DNA from: CAIVAT01 sp964473485
GTDB lineage: Bacteria; Bacteroidota; Bacteroidia; Bacteroidales; FEN-979
Length of the DNA stretch: 64,000 nt
Direction: 5' to 3'
Assembly (NCBI GenBank): GCA_964473485.1
Contig: CAYYPH010000001.1
Location: forward strand, 248,001 to 312,000
Shown here one piece after another: positions 1 to 9,520 of the stretch. The translations under genes were made by a program, and so were the position numbers. The stretch's first letter is position 1, and the number at the start of each line of letters is the position of its first letter. The notes under the pieces were generated by a model that was not told the origin of the DNA, ran no database searches, and was given only the letters and a program-made list of their open reading frames with translations.

Positions 1-377
1 CAGGATGGCACATCCCGACCGATCGTGAATGGTGTATGCTGACCACTGCCATCGACCCCGCAGTCGACTGCCAGGTGATCGGCGCCAGCGGAAACAGCGG
101 GGGAGGGGAGATGAAAACGACAGGCACTACCTACTGGTCGCCCCCGAATGACGGGGCCACCGATTTCAGCGGCTTTTCGGCAATGCCGGGCGGCCACCGC
201 GATTACCCCGGAAGTTTTGCAAGCCGCTCGTATATCGGGTTCTTCTGGACCTCCACTGCCTGCGGCCCTGCACACGCCTGGATCAGGAGCCTGCATTATT
301 TCGACAATAAGGTGAACCGCGATGATTATGTGAAGTCGAACGGGTTCTCGGTCAGGTGTGTGAAGGATTCCCGCTGA
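1..377 (+). CDS. FISUMP-domain surface protein, C-terminal part
   Basis: This is the 3' end of a gene that begins before the window; the reading frame is open from base 3 (GWHIPTDREW...). It shows the hallmarks of the second half of the FISUMP domain (Fibrobacter succinogenes major paralogous domain): GWHIPTD, a Y-W-x-x-P-N-x-G-A-T stretch, FSAMPGG, FWTST, and the closing GFSVRCVKD. FISUMP proteins of Bacteroidota are secreted or surface lipoproteins of unknown function. The stop at 375-377 lies 29 bases from the convergent transglutaminase gene. It is related to the two-domain FISUMP protein at 6298-9156. The amino terminus and any signal peptide are not visible. Confidence 0.85.
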   Translation, partial: GWHIPTDREWCMLTTAIDPAVDCQVIGASGNSGGGEMKTTGTTYWSPPNDGATDFSGFSAMPGGHRDYPGSFASRSYIGFFWTSTACGPAHAWIRSLHYFDNKVNRDDYVKSNGFSVRCVKDSR

Positions 378-405
378 AAAAGCGTGGTAATGATTAATGA
401 ATGTG

Positions 406-3027
406 CTACTTCATCGAAGGGTTCAGCCGCCGGAATATGCGGATCAGGTCGTCGCCAATGCCAATCCGATATCCCTCCGTTATATAGCGTATGGTTCCCG
501 ATCCCTCCGCGAAGACTACCAGGGGAAGAGATACCGAACCGCTTTTCCCCAGATCGGCGGGAGTGAATGCGAATGCAGTTTTGTGGGAATAGACCGTATT
601 TTCAGGCAACGCGGAAGCCTCCCCCGAACGGAATGACTTCATCTCAGGTTCCGAAGGGAACACCAGGATGACCTTACCTGGCCACTTTTCGAATTCTCCC
701 CGTTTCAGCCTTATGTCCGACAAAAAATGCTTGGTGGGTTCCTTGTCGGGATCGATCCATGCGATGACGGAACCGTGGCTCAGCGGGGGAGTGAACAGGT
801 TCATGTTCAGCCGGCCCAGATCGGGAAGCGGCAACTCATCCCTGCGTAGCGATATGACCTTCTCCACCTGTTCGCCCGCCGGAAGGTTGAAAAACATAAG
901 CGAAGTCAGTACCGTGCCGCCCACAATGCGGTTACCGGTCACCATCAGGTAATGGCCCGGCTGAAGATCGAGCCGGCACGGATAGGTTTTCACCAGCGGG
1001 CTTCCTTCATAATCGAGCGACCGGAAAAATCCGTCCTTGTATTGCTCAATCGTGTAATGAATGTAATATTCCGGGTTGCGGTCATTCTGCGGATCATTCT
1101 TCAGTATAAGCGTGCCCCTGGCCATGGTCTCCTCCTCTTTCTTTTCAAATGCAACGTCATTCCAGCGCTGATCTTTGTGGAACTGCGGAATGCGCGATCC
1201 GGGTTCAAGCCGGGCGGGAATCCCGATACTCCTGCACATGGCCACGAACAGGATGTCGCGGGAGTGTGGGTCTGTGATCCCTAATTCGAAGGAACCGACC
1301 GGTGTCAGGGGAGCGCGTCCCCAGTTCGCGGTTGTGCTGACCGTGATGTTCCTGACGATCCAATCGGCCAATGAAAGAGGATTCTCACGTGACGCAGTGA
1401 TAAGATCGGCGCCGAGCTTCTCCAGGAAATATTCCCTGAATGGTTTCAGGAACTCATTGTCGACCCGGGGATTAAGAACAAACGGATACAATAGTTCCGG
1501 ATCCTCAGTCAGGGGCCGGGATTTCCCGTAACCGGATAATTGATCGGCCAGAACCTCAGGGCTCACATCCCTGAGATCCTTTTCCGATAAATTTTCAAGC
1601 AGCGCAAAGACCAGGTTCCTCAGGTCACGGGGCGCATCGGCAAGGAATCCGGAGATCTCGCGCCAGTTTCCACGCGAAAGTTTGAGATATTGCCACAGGG
1701 TATCGCGATCGATTCCAAGCGTTTCGGCAAGCCGGTACGCTTTTACCGAGTCGATGAAGGTCGATTCGTAATTCTGCCTTGTCCGATCTTCAAACGCCAG
1801 CCGCTCCTTGTTCAGCTTTTTCAGCGAATCGCTGACCGTGATTTCGACCGGTTTTTCCACCGGGGGTGTAAAATCAAAGGTTTTTGCGATCTCTTCGCCG
1901 GGGGTCAGGTTCAGGACGATCCTGGCTGAATCGGTGGATGCCACGCTCACCTTCTGGTAACCGAAACTGCTTCCCCTGGCAGCCCATATCAGCAGATCGC
2001 CCATACCGGTGCGGAAGGAACATTGTCCCGATTTATCAGTGAAGGCTTTGTGAAGCGGGTAGAACTCGGCATAATTGTATAACTGAAATTCAACCGTGGC
2101 TGAATCGACGGGTTGCTGGTCGCTGTCAACCACCGAAACAACCAGTGTCCTTGTATCGGTATAGTTCGACAGGATATTGATCCTGGTAAAGTTGCGGTCT
2201 TTTACAAGGATGTCCTCAGGCCCTTCATATTCACCGTAAACATTGGTATTTACCAGCATCGCCCGCTTTGCAGGGGCCGTAAACCAGGCCAGGTCAAGTT
2301 CGGGTTCCGGTTCACAGGCCCCGATAAAATGCCATTTTCCGTCAACCCATACCTCTACCCAGGCGTGGTTGTCGTCGGAATGGGCCCAGCGGGGTGTGTA
2401 GCACTGCCGGGCCGGTATCCCGACCGACCGCAGGGCGGCAACCGTGAAGGTCGACTCTTCGCCGCACCGGCCAAAAGCAGTCTTAACCGTCGCCAGCGGT
2501 GAAGAGGTGCGGCCGTCGGTACCGCGGTAGGTAACCTTTTCATGACACCAGTGGTTCACTTCGAGCACAGCGTCATGCATGTTCATTTTCCTGATTCTGT
2601 CCTTGAGTTCAGAAAAAAAGACCCATCTTGAAGAATCGAGGTTCTCATTATTAACCCTCACCGGCAGCACAAAGTGACGGAAAAGGACCTCCGGGACCCT
2701 TTTTCCCCACTCGAAAGTATCCCTAGCGGCCAGTGAACTCCTTACATTCCGAAGGAAAAACGAACCGTCGTAGTCGGCCAGGTCGCTCAGCGGCATGTAG
2801 GCATAAAGGAACATCAAAGCCTCCTTTTCAGCCCGCGACAGCTCCTGGTCGAATACACTGAATAGCTGTTCGCTTCTGTTCTCTGCGGTTTTCATGGTTT
2901 CTTCAAACCTCGACTTCACTTTTTCACGGTACGCCCGGTCGGTGATGAAATGCTCACCCCTGTTGCAGGAACTCAATAACCAAAGAATTACCACCAGAGA
3001 AATGGCGGTCTGTAATTTTTTAACCAT
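406..3027 (-). CDS. Lipoprotein with two transglutaminase-like domains, second one degenerate
   Basis: The protein is an 873-residue predicted lipoprotein: the first 21 residues form a signal peptide ending in the lipobox LSSC. I start it at the ATG at 3027, which gives a clean signal peptide; an ATG 24 bases upstream (3051) is the alternative. A transglutaminase-like fold covers about residues 120-245, with the catalytic Cys188 in FGRCGEES and His221 in DDNHAWVEVW. Next comes a carboxypeptidase-regulatory-like beta domain (about 290-375). A second copy of the transglutaminase region follows at about 515-620, recognisable by RVDNE and RSIGIPAR (RVNNE and RSVGIPAR in the first copy). In it the catalytic Cys position is Pro587. 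The protein probably acts at the periplasm or cell surface; its substrate is unknown. No operon partner is evident. Confidence 0.8.
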   Translation of the reverse strand: MVKKLQTAISLVVILWLLSSCNRGEHFITDRAYREKVKSRFEETMKTAENRSEQLFSVFDQELSRAEKEALMFLYAYMPLSDLADYDGSFFLRNVRSSLAARDTFEWGKRVPEVLFRHFVLPVRVNNENLDSSRWVFFSELKDRIRKMNMHDAVLEVNHWCHEKVTYRGTDGRTSSPLATVKTAFGRCGEESTFTVAALRSVGIPARQCYTPRWAHSDDNHAWVEVWVDGKWHFIGACEPEPELDLAWFTAPAKRAMLVNTNVYGEYEGPEDILVKDRNFTRINILSNYTDTRTLVVSVVDSDQQPVDSATVEFQLYNYAEFYPLHKAFTDKSGQCSFRTGMGDLLIWAARGSSFGYQKVSVASTDSARIVLNLTPGEEIAKTFDFTPPVEKPVEITVSDSLKKLNKERLAFEDRTRQNYESTFIDSVKAYRLAETLGIDRDTLWQYLKLSRGNWREISGFLADAPRDLRNLVFALLENLSEKDLRDVSPEVLADQLSGYGKSRPLTEDPELLYPFVLNPRVDNEFLKPFREYFLEKLGADLITASRENPLSLADWIVRNITVSTTANWGRAPLTPVGSFELGITDPHSRDILFVAMCRSIGIPARLEPGSRIPQFHKDQRWNDVAFEKKEEETMARGTLILKNDPQNDRNPEYYIHYTIEQYKDGFFRSLDYEGSPLVKTYPCRLDLQPGHYLMVTGNRIVGGTVLTSLMFFNLPAGEQVEKVISLRRDELPLPDLGRLNMNLFTPPLSHGSVIAWIDPDKEPTKHFLSDIRLKRGEFEKWPGKVILVFPSEPEMKSFRSGEASALPENTVYSHKTAFAFTPADLGKSGSVSLPLVVFAEGSGTIRYITEGYRIGIGDDLIRIFRRLNPSMK

Positions 3028-3117
3028 ACAATTATTTAAATATTTCGGCATCGGAAAGGAGATTTGTACCGTGAATGATGAAAAAGAAATCGGAGGATGA
3101 CCGGTAGTAACAGTTTA

Positions 3118-5508
3118 TCAGTAGCTGATCAGAATTTCGTCGCGGGTCAGCCTGAAAGAGGCGGTCTTCGTTTTGCCTTTTCCTTCGGAGAGGCTTATGA
3201 CTTGTGAGCCGGATTTGAGCGATGCAATACCCTCAAATCCATGCAACACGAGCCTGGCGGAATCGAACTTCGAACTGAACGTGCCCTCCGCTGCCGATAA
3301 CCGGATTGATTTATCAACGGGATCGTAGGTGATATTTCGTTTATAGAACACTCCCTTTTCAAAATCGTAGGTTGAACCGTCGTCTTCGTAATAGGCAAAC
3401 GTGCTTCCTTTGGTTCCGGCGTACACGTGAATCTCAAGGGTCGGGTCAGGTTTCTGGTCGGTGAACTGGACGACCGATTGCATGGGGATCACCGAACCTG
3501 CCCTGACGTACACCGGCAGGTCATGCAAAGGAGCGTCGGCCAGTATCTCCGAATTGCCGGCGAACTTCTCATCACTGGTGAACCGGTACCAGGTACCTTC
3601 GGGCAGGTAGATTTTGGCTGCATTCTGGTTGCACGATACCGGGGCAACGAGCAGGTGATCGCCAAACAGGTATTCGTTCTGGTATTGTTGCCAGTAAACC
3701 TTCTCATCGAACGGGTGGTTTATGGCAAGGCTTCTTGCAACAGGCAATCCGCTGAGCGAGGATTCGTAGAAAGCCGAATAGATGTATGGCATGAGGCGGT
3801 AGCGGTGGCCGATCATTTCGCGCGATAAATCTTCGACATCCCGGCCCAGGGTCCAAGGTTCCTTGCTCTTGGTATCCCAGGCGGAATGATTCCGGAAGAA
3901 AGGGGTATATACACCCAGCGAGAGCCAGCGGAGATACAACTCCTTTGATGGATTGCCCATGAAACCGCCAAGATCGGGACCGGCGAACGAAACGCCCGAC
4001 AATCCCAGGCCGGTAGTCATACGGGCCGAAAGTAACATATGTTCATCCGAGGCAACATTGTCGCCGGTCCATACCGCAGAATAACGTTGGATACCGGCAA
4101 ACCCGGCGCGTGTCAGCACAAAGGGCCGCCTGCCTGCCATCAGGTTTTTTGCACCTTCGTAAGTGGCCCGCGACATCAGGAGCCCGTAAAGATTATGTAC
4201 TTTCGAAAGGGTGGCTTTTTTGCCCTCATAATCAAACAGAACGATGTCGGGGATGCTCTGGCCCCAGGCGCTCGGCTCGTTCATATCGTTCCAATAGCCC
4301 TCCACACCCGGAACGGATAGCTCTTTCAGCGATTTACCCCACCATTTCCGGGTCGCTTCCATGGAGAAATCGGGAAAATGACACCTCCCAGGCCAGACAC
4401 TGCCGATATAATTACTCCCGTCGGGATACTTTGCAAAAAGGTTGTTGGCCACACCCTCCTCATAGGCAAAATATCCCTTCTCCACCTTGATACCGGGATC
4501 GATGATCGTGGCAACGTGAAATCCCATGTCGTTCAGTCGGTTTATCATCGCCTGAGGTTGTGGAAAACGAGTCTTGTCCCAGGTAAAGATCTTGTAAGCA
4601 TCCATATAGTGAATATCAAGATAAATGACATCGCAAGGGATCTTTCTTTCTCTGAAATTCTGAGCCAGCGACATCACTTCCGATTCCGGGAAATAACTCC
4701 ATCTGCATTGCTGGTAACCGAGGCTCCAGAGCGGGGGCATCGGCATCCGGCCTGTCAGCCAGGTGTAATCACCAATCAATCCTGACATCCCCTGCCTGGC
4801 GAAAAAGAAATAGCTCAACTCTCCGTTTGATGCCGAAAACGAAGAGAATGCCTCATCAGTCGAAGCGCCGAAATTGAATTTGGTCAGATAGGGATTGTCG
4901 AGGAATATGCCATAGGTGACGCGGTCGTGAACACCGATAAAAAACGGGATGGACTGATACAAGGGATCCTGTATCTCCGAATAGGCAGGAACATCGGAAT
5001 TCCAGTTTTTATAGGAGGAACCCCGTTTGTTGAGATTGCCGGTTTTTTCTCCCAGGCCCATGAACTTCTCATCCGCGAACAGGTTCCTGTAACAGGTCAC
5101 CTCGGTACCGAGCCACGAAACAGGAAAACCGGGTTCCTCCTCAGAGATCACATCACCCGAAGGGGTTTTAAATACCAGCCGGAATGGATGCTTATGTATT
5201 TCTATCTGCAATTCATCGGTTGTGAGGAGTGCCATATCCCCTTTATTGTCATAGACTTTGAAATCACCGGAGGGTTTCTGTACCAGGGCATACGAAAAAT
5301 ACTCCGGCAACTCCGCCCTGGAGATCCTGACCTGGACCACGGCGGGTGCATAATGGATGATCTGCGCAAAGGCATTATCGGTCCTGATCTGAAGGGTGTT
5401 CCCCTTCAGGTTGATGGACTTCACATTTCCGGCAAAGACCGGTACTTCATTGTTTGTAAGGGCTACCATCGGTAACAGGATTAAAAAAATGATCGTGAGC
5501 TGTTTCAT
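3118..5508 (-). CDS. Glycoside hydrolase family 31, secreted alpha-glucosidase-type
   Basis: This 796-residue enzyme has a signal peptide (about residues 1-18) and the full GH31 plan: an N-terminal galactose-mutarotase-like domain to about residue 240, the catalytic barrel (about 250-580), and C-terminal beta domains. The catalytic nucleophile is Asp408 in GYWNDMNEPS and the acid/base is Asp483 in VWTGDN, both intact. Family members cleave terminal alpha-glucosidic or alpha-xylosidic bonds; the sequence does not settle which. It is probably periplasmic or exported. The gene stands alone behind a good Bacteroidetes promoter (5535-5563). It could supply glucose from starch-like glycans, in line with the alpha-glucan genes near 60-64 kb. 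Confidence 0.92.
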   Translation of the reverse strand: MKQLTIIFLILLPMVALTNNEVPVFAGNVKSINLKGNTLQIRTDNAFAQIIHYAPAVVQVRISRAELPEYFSYALVQKPSGDFKVYDNKGDMALLTTDELQIEIHKHPFRLVFKTPSGDVISEEEPGFPVSWLGTEVTCYRNLFADEKFMGLGEKTGNLNKRGSSYKNWNSDVPAYSEIQDPLYQSIPFFIGVHDRVTYGIFLDNPYLTKFNFGASTDEAFSSFSASNGELSYFFFARQGMSGLIGDYTWLTGRMPMPPLWSLGYQQCRWSYFPESEVMSLAQNFRERKIPCDVIYLDIHYMDAYKIFTWDKTRFPQPQAMINRLNDMGFHVATIIDPGIKVEKGYFAYEEGVANNLFAKYPDGSNYIGSVWPGRCHFPDFSMEATRKWWGKSLKELSVPGVEGYWNDMNEPSAWGQSIPDIVLFDYEGKKATLSKVHNLYGLLMSRATYEGAKNLMAGRRPFVLTRAGFAGIQRYSAVWTGDNVASDEHMLLSARMTTGLGLSGVSFAGPDLGGFMGNPSKELYLRWLSLGVYTPFFRNHSAWDTKSKEPWTLGRDVEDLSREMIGHRYRLMPYIYSAFYESSLSGLPVARSLAINHPFDEKVYWQQYQNEYLFGDHLLVAPVSCNQNAAKIYLPEGTWYRFTSDEKFAGNSEILADAPLHDLPVYVRAGSVIPMQSVVQFTDQKPDPTLEIHVYAGTKGSTFAYYEDDGSTYDFEKGVFYKRNITYDPVDKSIRLSAAEGTFSSKFDSARLVLHGFEGIASLKSGSQVISLSEGKGKTKTASFRLTRDEILISY

Positions 5509-5534
5509 TGGATTTCAGGTTCGGGTTTGAATTC

Positions 5535-5563
5535 CAAATTTATACATTTTCAACCAGGAACAA
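5535..5563 (-). promoter_or_regulatory. Bacteroidetes-type promoter of the GH31 gene
   Basis: On the minus strand TAAATTTG (5535-5542) matches the -7 consensus TAnnTTTG, and a TTG (5561-5563) sits 18 bases upstream at the -33 position. The GH31 start codon lies 27 bases downstream. Confidence 0.6.
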
Positions 5564-5613
5564 TTCCTGAAACAGGGAATGTTCAGGAAAAAAAGTAATA
5601 AGCATAGCCTTGC

Positions 5614-6222
5614 CTATTTTCGTTCGATCAGCGGCAGAATGAATTCGAGGAGTTTCTTCACGGAATCTTCCACCGACATCAGGTCGGTCCGTATCTCGAT
5701 GTCGGTTTTCCCGGGGCTTTCGAATGGTGAGGTGATCCCGGTGAAGTCTTTGATCTCCCCGCGCCGTGCTTTTGAATAAAGACCCTTTACATCGCGGCTT
5801 TCGCATACGCTGAGCGGGGCATTTACATAAACTTCAATAAAATCGTCGTGACCGATAATGTTTCTGGCCATGTCACGGATTTCATCCGTCGGGCTTATAA
5901 AACAATTGATGGTGATCACCCCGCACTGAACGAACAGTTTGGATATTTCCGCTATCCGCCGGATGTTTTCGAAGCGGTCGGCCTCCGAAAACCCGAGATT
6001 GTTGTTGATACCGGAACGGATATTGTCACCATCGAGCACCTGGCATAGAAATCCACGGGTAAACAATTCATATTCAAGATGTTTGGCGAGCGTGGTTTTG
6101 CCGGCACCCGAAAGTCCGGTCAACCAGATCACCCTGGCGCGTTGGTTCAGCAAGCTTTCTTTCTCACTTCTTCCCAGTATTTCATGATGAACGGGGAAGA
6201 TATTATTCTGGACAGGTTCCAC
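5614..6222 (-). CDS. cysC: Adenylylsulfate (APS) kinase
   Basis: CysC phosphorylates adenylyl sulfate with ATP to give PAPS, the sulfate donor for assimilation and sulfotransfer. The 202-residue protein carries the P-loop GLSGAGKT (about 36-43), the LDGDNIR segment that binds APS, the GFSEADRFENIRR signature, and the DVKGLYSKARRGEIKDFTG lid. Length is normal for a stand-alone CysC. No cysD or cysN is adjacent, so ATP sulfurylase must be elsewhere in the genome. A strong promoter lies just upstream (6251-6280). The call is secure. Confidence 0.95.
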   Translation of the reverse strand: MEPVQNNIFPVHHEILGRSEKESLLNQRARVIWLTGLSGAGKTTLAKHLEYELFTRGFLCQVLDGDNIRSGINNNLGFSEADRFENIRRIAEISKLFVQCGVITINCFISPTDEIRDMARNIIGHDDFIEVYVNAPLSVCESRDVKGLYSKARRGEIKDFTGITSPFESPGKTDIEIRTDLMSVEDSVKKLLEFILPLIERK

Positions 6223-6250
6223 TGATCGATGAGCTATTTTAGAAGAAGCG

Positions 6251-6280
6251 CAAAGATAATGGATTTAAGGAAAATTCAAA
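6251..6280 (-). promoter_or_regulatory. Promoter of cysC
   Basis: Minus-strand TATCTTTG (6251-6258) is a perfect -7 element, with TTTG (6277-6280) 18 bases upstream as the -33 element. The cysC start is 29 bases downstream. Confidence 0.7.
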
Positions 6281-6297
6281 CCGGGGTCTATAACATA

Positions 6298-9156
6298 CTA
6301 TGGCTGGTTTCTGATGCATCGAACCGAAAAACCATAAACCTTGCTGTCGTAGTACCACCCAAGGTATTCGTATGAATATCCAAGGTACCTGGCCCAGGCT
6401 TTGTCTGGTGCCAGCGACGATTCGGTCGATGTCCAGAATTTCGCAGTCTGCCCGAGTTGAGCGAACAGACCGGTTAATTCATGGAATCCGCCGGGAAGAG
6501 CCGAAAAGCCACTTGCATTGGTGGCGCCCGTATTGGGTGACCACCATAAACCGGTTCCGCCCTCGAGTGTCCCCGTCGCCTTTAAAGGTCCTCCACTTGC
6601 AAAGGTGCCTCCTAAGAAATCATTCAGAATGGCCCAGTCGCCATCAGTCGGTACATGCCAGTTGGACGGACAGATGCCTTGTATTCCGGGGGTGGTCGAG
6701 TATTGCATTACCTCATTCCAGGAGTATAGCGCACCGTAAACATCGCAGTTTACCAGATCGTTGTCCTGACAATACTTTTCAATTACATCATTGTCAGAGG
6801 AGAGCACTAGACCCGGGATCATTGTGCCGGTCTTCAGGTTGGCAGCCATCCAGCATTGATTCCCGATTTCGACGGTCGGATACACGTTGCCCTGGAAATC
6901 AACAACGTTCGCTGCACCGTAACAGGGTCCTGAAGCTGGTGTAGAGAAAGTCCATACAGTGCCTGCTGTTGTATGACCCGCACCATCATGGACAACCACC
7001 TTCCAGAAATAGGTTGTTGCATTTGATAAAACGCCCGGGTCATAGGCAGGGGAAACTAATCCGCTGACAACCAGGCTGGGGGGATTTGTTGTTCCAAAAT
7101 AAAGGTCGTAGAGCAGAGGGTCATTGTCGGGATCTGAACACGACCAGGCCAGTACCGTGTTCACTGGCTGGTTTGCTGAGCCGGTTGCAGGATCTGGATC
7201 ATAGGGCAGGACCGGAGGAGCGTTGACGGACTTGATACATCGTACGGAAAATCCGTAATTCTTGTCGGCGTTGTAATTATATATGGAAGCCACATCATTG
7301 TAAAGGTAAAGGGAACCGGCATTACCCGGGTAGACGTCGGGCGTCGAGGTCCAGTAAGAGGTGTAAAACTTTAACGATGAAAAACAGCAGTAATCATCCT
7401 TGTATCCCGCCCCTTTGGCCGAAAAGTGACTTTCGTTAGTGGCCCCGGTGTTGGGAGGGTTCCAGTATGATGTCCCCGTCATTTTCATCTTCCCGCCTGC
7501 GATCATGTGGCCACCGAGGAAGTCTGTCAACTGCTGATATTCCTGCTGACCGGGAATATGCCAGCCAGGCGGGCAAATGCCCTGCGACATCGGTACTGCC
7601 GCATATTGCATCATCTCGTTCCATTTGTAAAGGCCGCCATAAATGTCGCAGTTTACAGTTAAGTCATCGTAACAGTACTTTTCAATGGTCCCGTTGTCTG
7701 AGGGTTGCTGAACACCGCTGATCTGAACACCAATGTTCAGGTTCTCCTTAAACCAGCATTGGGTCCCAATCTGAACGGTATGGTACACCTGTCCCCCATA
7801 GGTAACAGTTTCTAAGCCAGGGCAGGGACTTGAGGAATCGGTGGTGGTAAAAGTTACAGTGTTCCCGTAAAACGTTCCAAAACTGTTTGTTGCGTATGCC
7901 CGCACGAAATAGGTCGTTCCCGGATCAAGTCCGTTTATGGTGCTTGAAAAAGTTCCGGGGCCACTGCCGTCAACCGTGTGATAACCTGCAATACTTGGCG
8001 CAGGTGCTGCCGACCAGCATACACCCCGCGAGGTAACCGGTGCACCGCCCTCATCGGTGATGTTACCCCCCGAAATAGCCGAGGTCTGTGTTATATTCAG
8101 TGAGGGTTGTGTGATTATGATACCGGTACAGGTGTTTACCGACATCTGGATGGTATTGGAAGTCACAATTGTGTTTTCCACGCAGAACTCATTGGAATAA
8201 AGCATGCAGTTTACGGTGTCGCCTGGCTGGGGGATATAGCTGAACTGAGAACCACTTGTTCCCGCCGGTAGTCCGTTAACCAGCCACTGATAGACCGGAA
8301 AATAGCCGCCATGTTGGGAAGTGGCAGTGAAAACAACTGTTTCGCCAATACAGACAGGGTTGGAAGAAGCCGTGATGGTGACCGTGGCCGTGTTGAGCGG
8401 CATCAGGGTGTTCCAGGACATCCCATCAAAAAACTGAAAGATGTTTGCTGTACTGTCATAGATCACGAGTCCGACTGCCGCATTTAAAGCGTTTTTTTCG
8501 GTTTCAGATAACCTTGGCATAAGAAAACCCCGGGCATTGGCATCAATGTCAAGAACAGCGGAATGATGGGGCTGTGTACTCGTCTGATTTACCGCAACTC
8601 CTGAAACCGGTTGACTACCCGTTGCACCTGAAATATAAAGATCCCATGAACACCATGGTAACCAGCTTGTTCCATTAAAATAATTAAACCGGTTTGTGAT
8701 ATTGTTATAAATAAGAAGGCCTTCCGCGGGGTTGTTAATTTGCGAGGGATCCGTTCTGGGTATGAGGATCCCTTTGGAGTCATGTTCTGCATCCAGCATG
8801 GCTGAACTGTCGGGAAACTTCAAAGGATCAACAGAAATGGCGATGCCGCCTCCCGGTTTTACAGTGCCGGTGATATAAGCAGCCTGCGTCGAAGCAATCT
8901 CCTGCCATGTGTTCCCGTTGTAAAATTCAAAACGGTTGTTATCGGCATTGAAGATCAGAAGGCCCGTGGCAGGCGAAGGAATCAGGGTCCGGGCAGTCGA
9001 CGACAACCTGGGAATGAGCAGTCCATGCTCTGTAGATTTGATATCCACCATTGCAGAGGGGTGGGGCGGGGACTGATCCCGGGTGAAGGAAACCTGCGCC
9101 AGGATCAGTGTGGATTGCAGCAGTAGTAAAAATAGCAAAAGGTTGAACCTCCTCAT
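6298..9156 (-). CDS. Secreted protein with three fibre-like repeats, Ig/FN3-like domains and two FISUMP domains
   Basis: This 952-residue exported protein has a signal peptide ending near ILAQ (residue 21). Three related repeats of about 55 residues follow (about 29-88, 112-168, 193-252), each with an SAM/VLDI start, a G(L/F)L(I/M)PR core, GLLI(F/Y)N and an F-x-F/Y-x-N/D-G-x-x-W end. Such repeats are common in Bacteroidota surface proteins that also carry FISUMP domains. Next are an Ig-like segment (about 255-340), an FN3-like segment (about 345-440), a FISUMP domain (about 447-645), a second FN3-like linker (about 650-740), and a second FISUMP domain (about 745-952) ending GFSVRCIRNQP. It has no type IX sorting domain at the C-terminus. 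A weak -7 match, TATTTTTG, lies at 9200-9207. Role unknown; cell-surface binding is only a guess. Confidence 0.85.
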   Translation of the reverse strand: MRRFNLLLFLLLLQSTLILAQVSFTRDQSPPHPSAMVDIKSTEHGLLIPRLSSTARTLIPSPATGLLIFNADNNRFEFYNGNTWQEIASTQAAYITGTVKPGGGIAISVDPLKFPDSSAMLDAEHDSKGILIPRTDPSQINNPAEGLLIYNNITNRFNYFNGTSWLPWCSWDLYISGATGSQPVSGVAVNQTSTQPHHSAVLDIDANARGFLMPRLSETEKNALNAAVGLVIYDSTANIFQFFDGMSWNTLMPLNTATVTITASSNPVCIGETVVFTATSQHGGYFPVYQWLVNGLPAGTSGSQFSYIPQPGDTVNCMLYSNEFCVENTIVTSNTIQMSVNTCTGIIITQPSLNITQTSAISGGNITDEGGAPVTSRGVCWSAAPAPSIAGYHTVDGSGPGTFSSTINGLDPGTTYFVRAYATNSFGTFYGNTVTFTTTDSSSPCPGLETVTYGGQVYHTVQIGTQCWFKENLNIGVQISGVQQPSDNGTIEKYCYDDLTVNCDIYGGLYKWNEMMQYAAVPMSQGICPPGWHIPGQQEYQQLTDFLGGHMIAGGKMKMTGTSYWNPPNTGATNESHFSAKGAGYKDDYCCFSSLKFYTSYWTSTPDVYPGNAGSLYLYNDVASIYNYNADKNYGFSVRCIKSVNAPPVLPYDPDPATGSANQPVNTVLAWSCSDPDNDPLLYDLYFGTTNPPSLVVSGLVSPAYDPGVLSNATTYFWKVVVHDGAGHTTAGTVWTFSTPASGPCYGAANVVDFQGNVYPTVEIGNQCWMAANLKTGTMIPGLVLSSDNDVIEKYCQDNDLVNCDVYGALYSWNEVMQYSTTPGIQGICPSNWHVPTDGDWAILNDFLGGTFASGGPLKATGTLEGGTGLWWSPNTGATNASGFSALPGGFHELTGLFAQLGQTAKFWTSTESSLAPDKAWARYLGYSYEYLGWYYDSKVYGFSVRCIRNQP

Positions 9157-9311
9157 ATGATAACATGTTTGCAGTTAAGAAGAGAAAAATTTTTATAAGC
9201 AAAAATAAAACAATTTTTTATTTTTAATTATTCTTATTAAGAATTAATTTTCCGATAAAATATGGAAGTCTGTAAGCCGAAAATGAAACAGATGAACGAA
9301 TAGGGAGGGGG

Positions 9312-9339
9312 AAAAAAAAGGCCCGGTCGGGCCTTTTTT
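9312..9339 (-). terminator. Rho-independent terminator after tRNA-Lys
   Basis: A GC-rich hairpin (GGCCC/GGGCC with a short loop) is flanked by an A-run and a T-run, so it can end transcription on both strands. It begins right after the tRNA-Lys 3' end on the minus strand and would end that transcript. Confidence 0.85.
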
Positions 9340-9340
9340 G

Positions 9341-9413
9341 TGACCAGCCTGGGATTCGAACCCAGGACCCCCGCCTTAAAAGGGCGATGCTCTACCTGCT
9401 GAGCTAGCTAGTC
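9341..9413 (-). tRNA. tRNA-Lys (anticodon TTT)
   Basis: The minus strand folds into a full cloverleaf of 73 bases. It has a seven-pair acceptor stem (GACTAGC with GCTGGTC, one G-T pair), the T8-A9 linker, a GCTC/GAGC D-stem, an anticodon stem closing the loop CTTTTAA with anticodon TTT, and a CTGGG/CCCAG T-stem around TTCGAAT. The discriminator base is A. The CCA end is not encoded. A promoter lies 18 bases upstream and a terminator abuts the 3' end, so it is transcribed singly. Confidence 0.97.
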
Positions 9414-9430
9414 AACCTGAATTGAGGGCG

Positions 9431-9460
9431 CAAAAGTACGATAAATTTTTAAAGAATCAA
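9431..9460 (-). promoter_or_regulatory. Promoter of tRNA-Lys
   Basis: Minus-strand TACTTTTG (9431-9438) with TTG (9458-9460) 19 bases upstream fits the Bacteroidetes -7/-33 pattern and lies 17 bases before the mature tRNA 5' end. Confidence 0.75.
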
Positions 9461-9520
9461 TAGGAGCTTTGAAAAAATGCTGTATCCAAAGTTAATGTGC
9501 TAATAATCAAATGATCCGAA

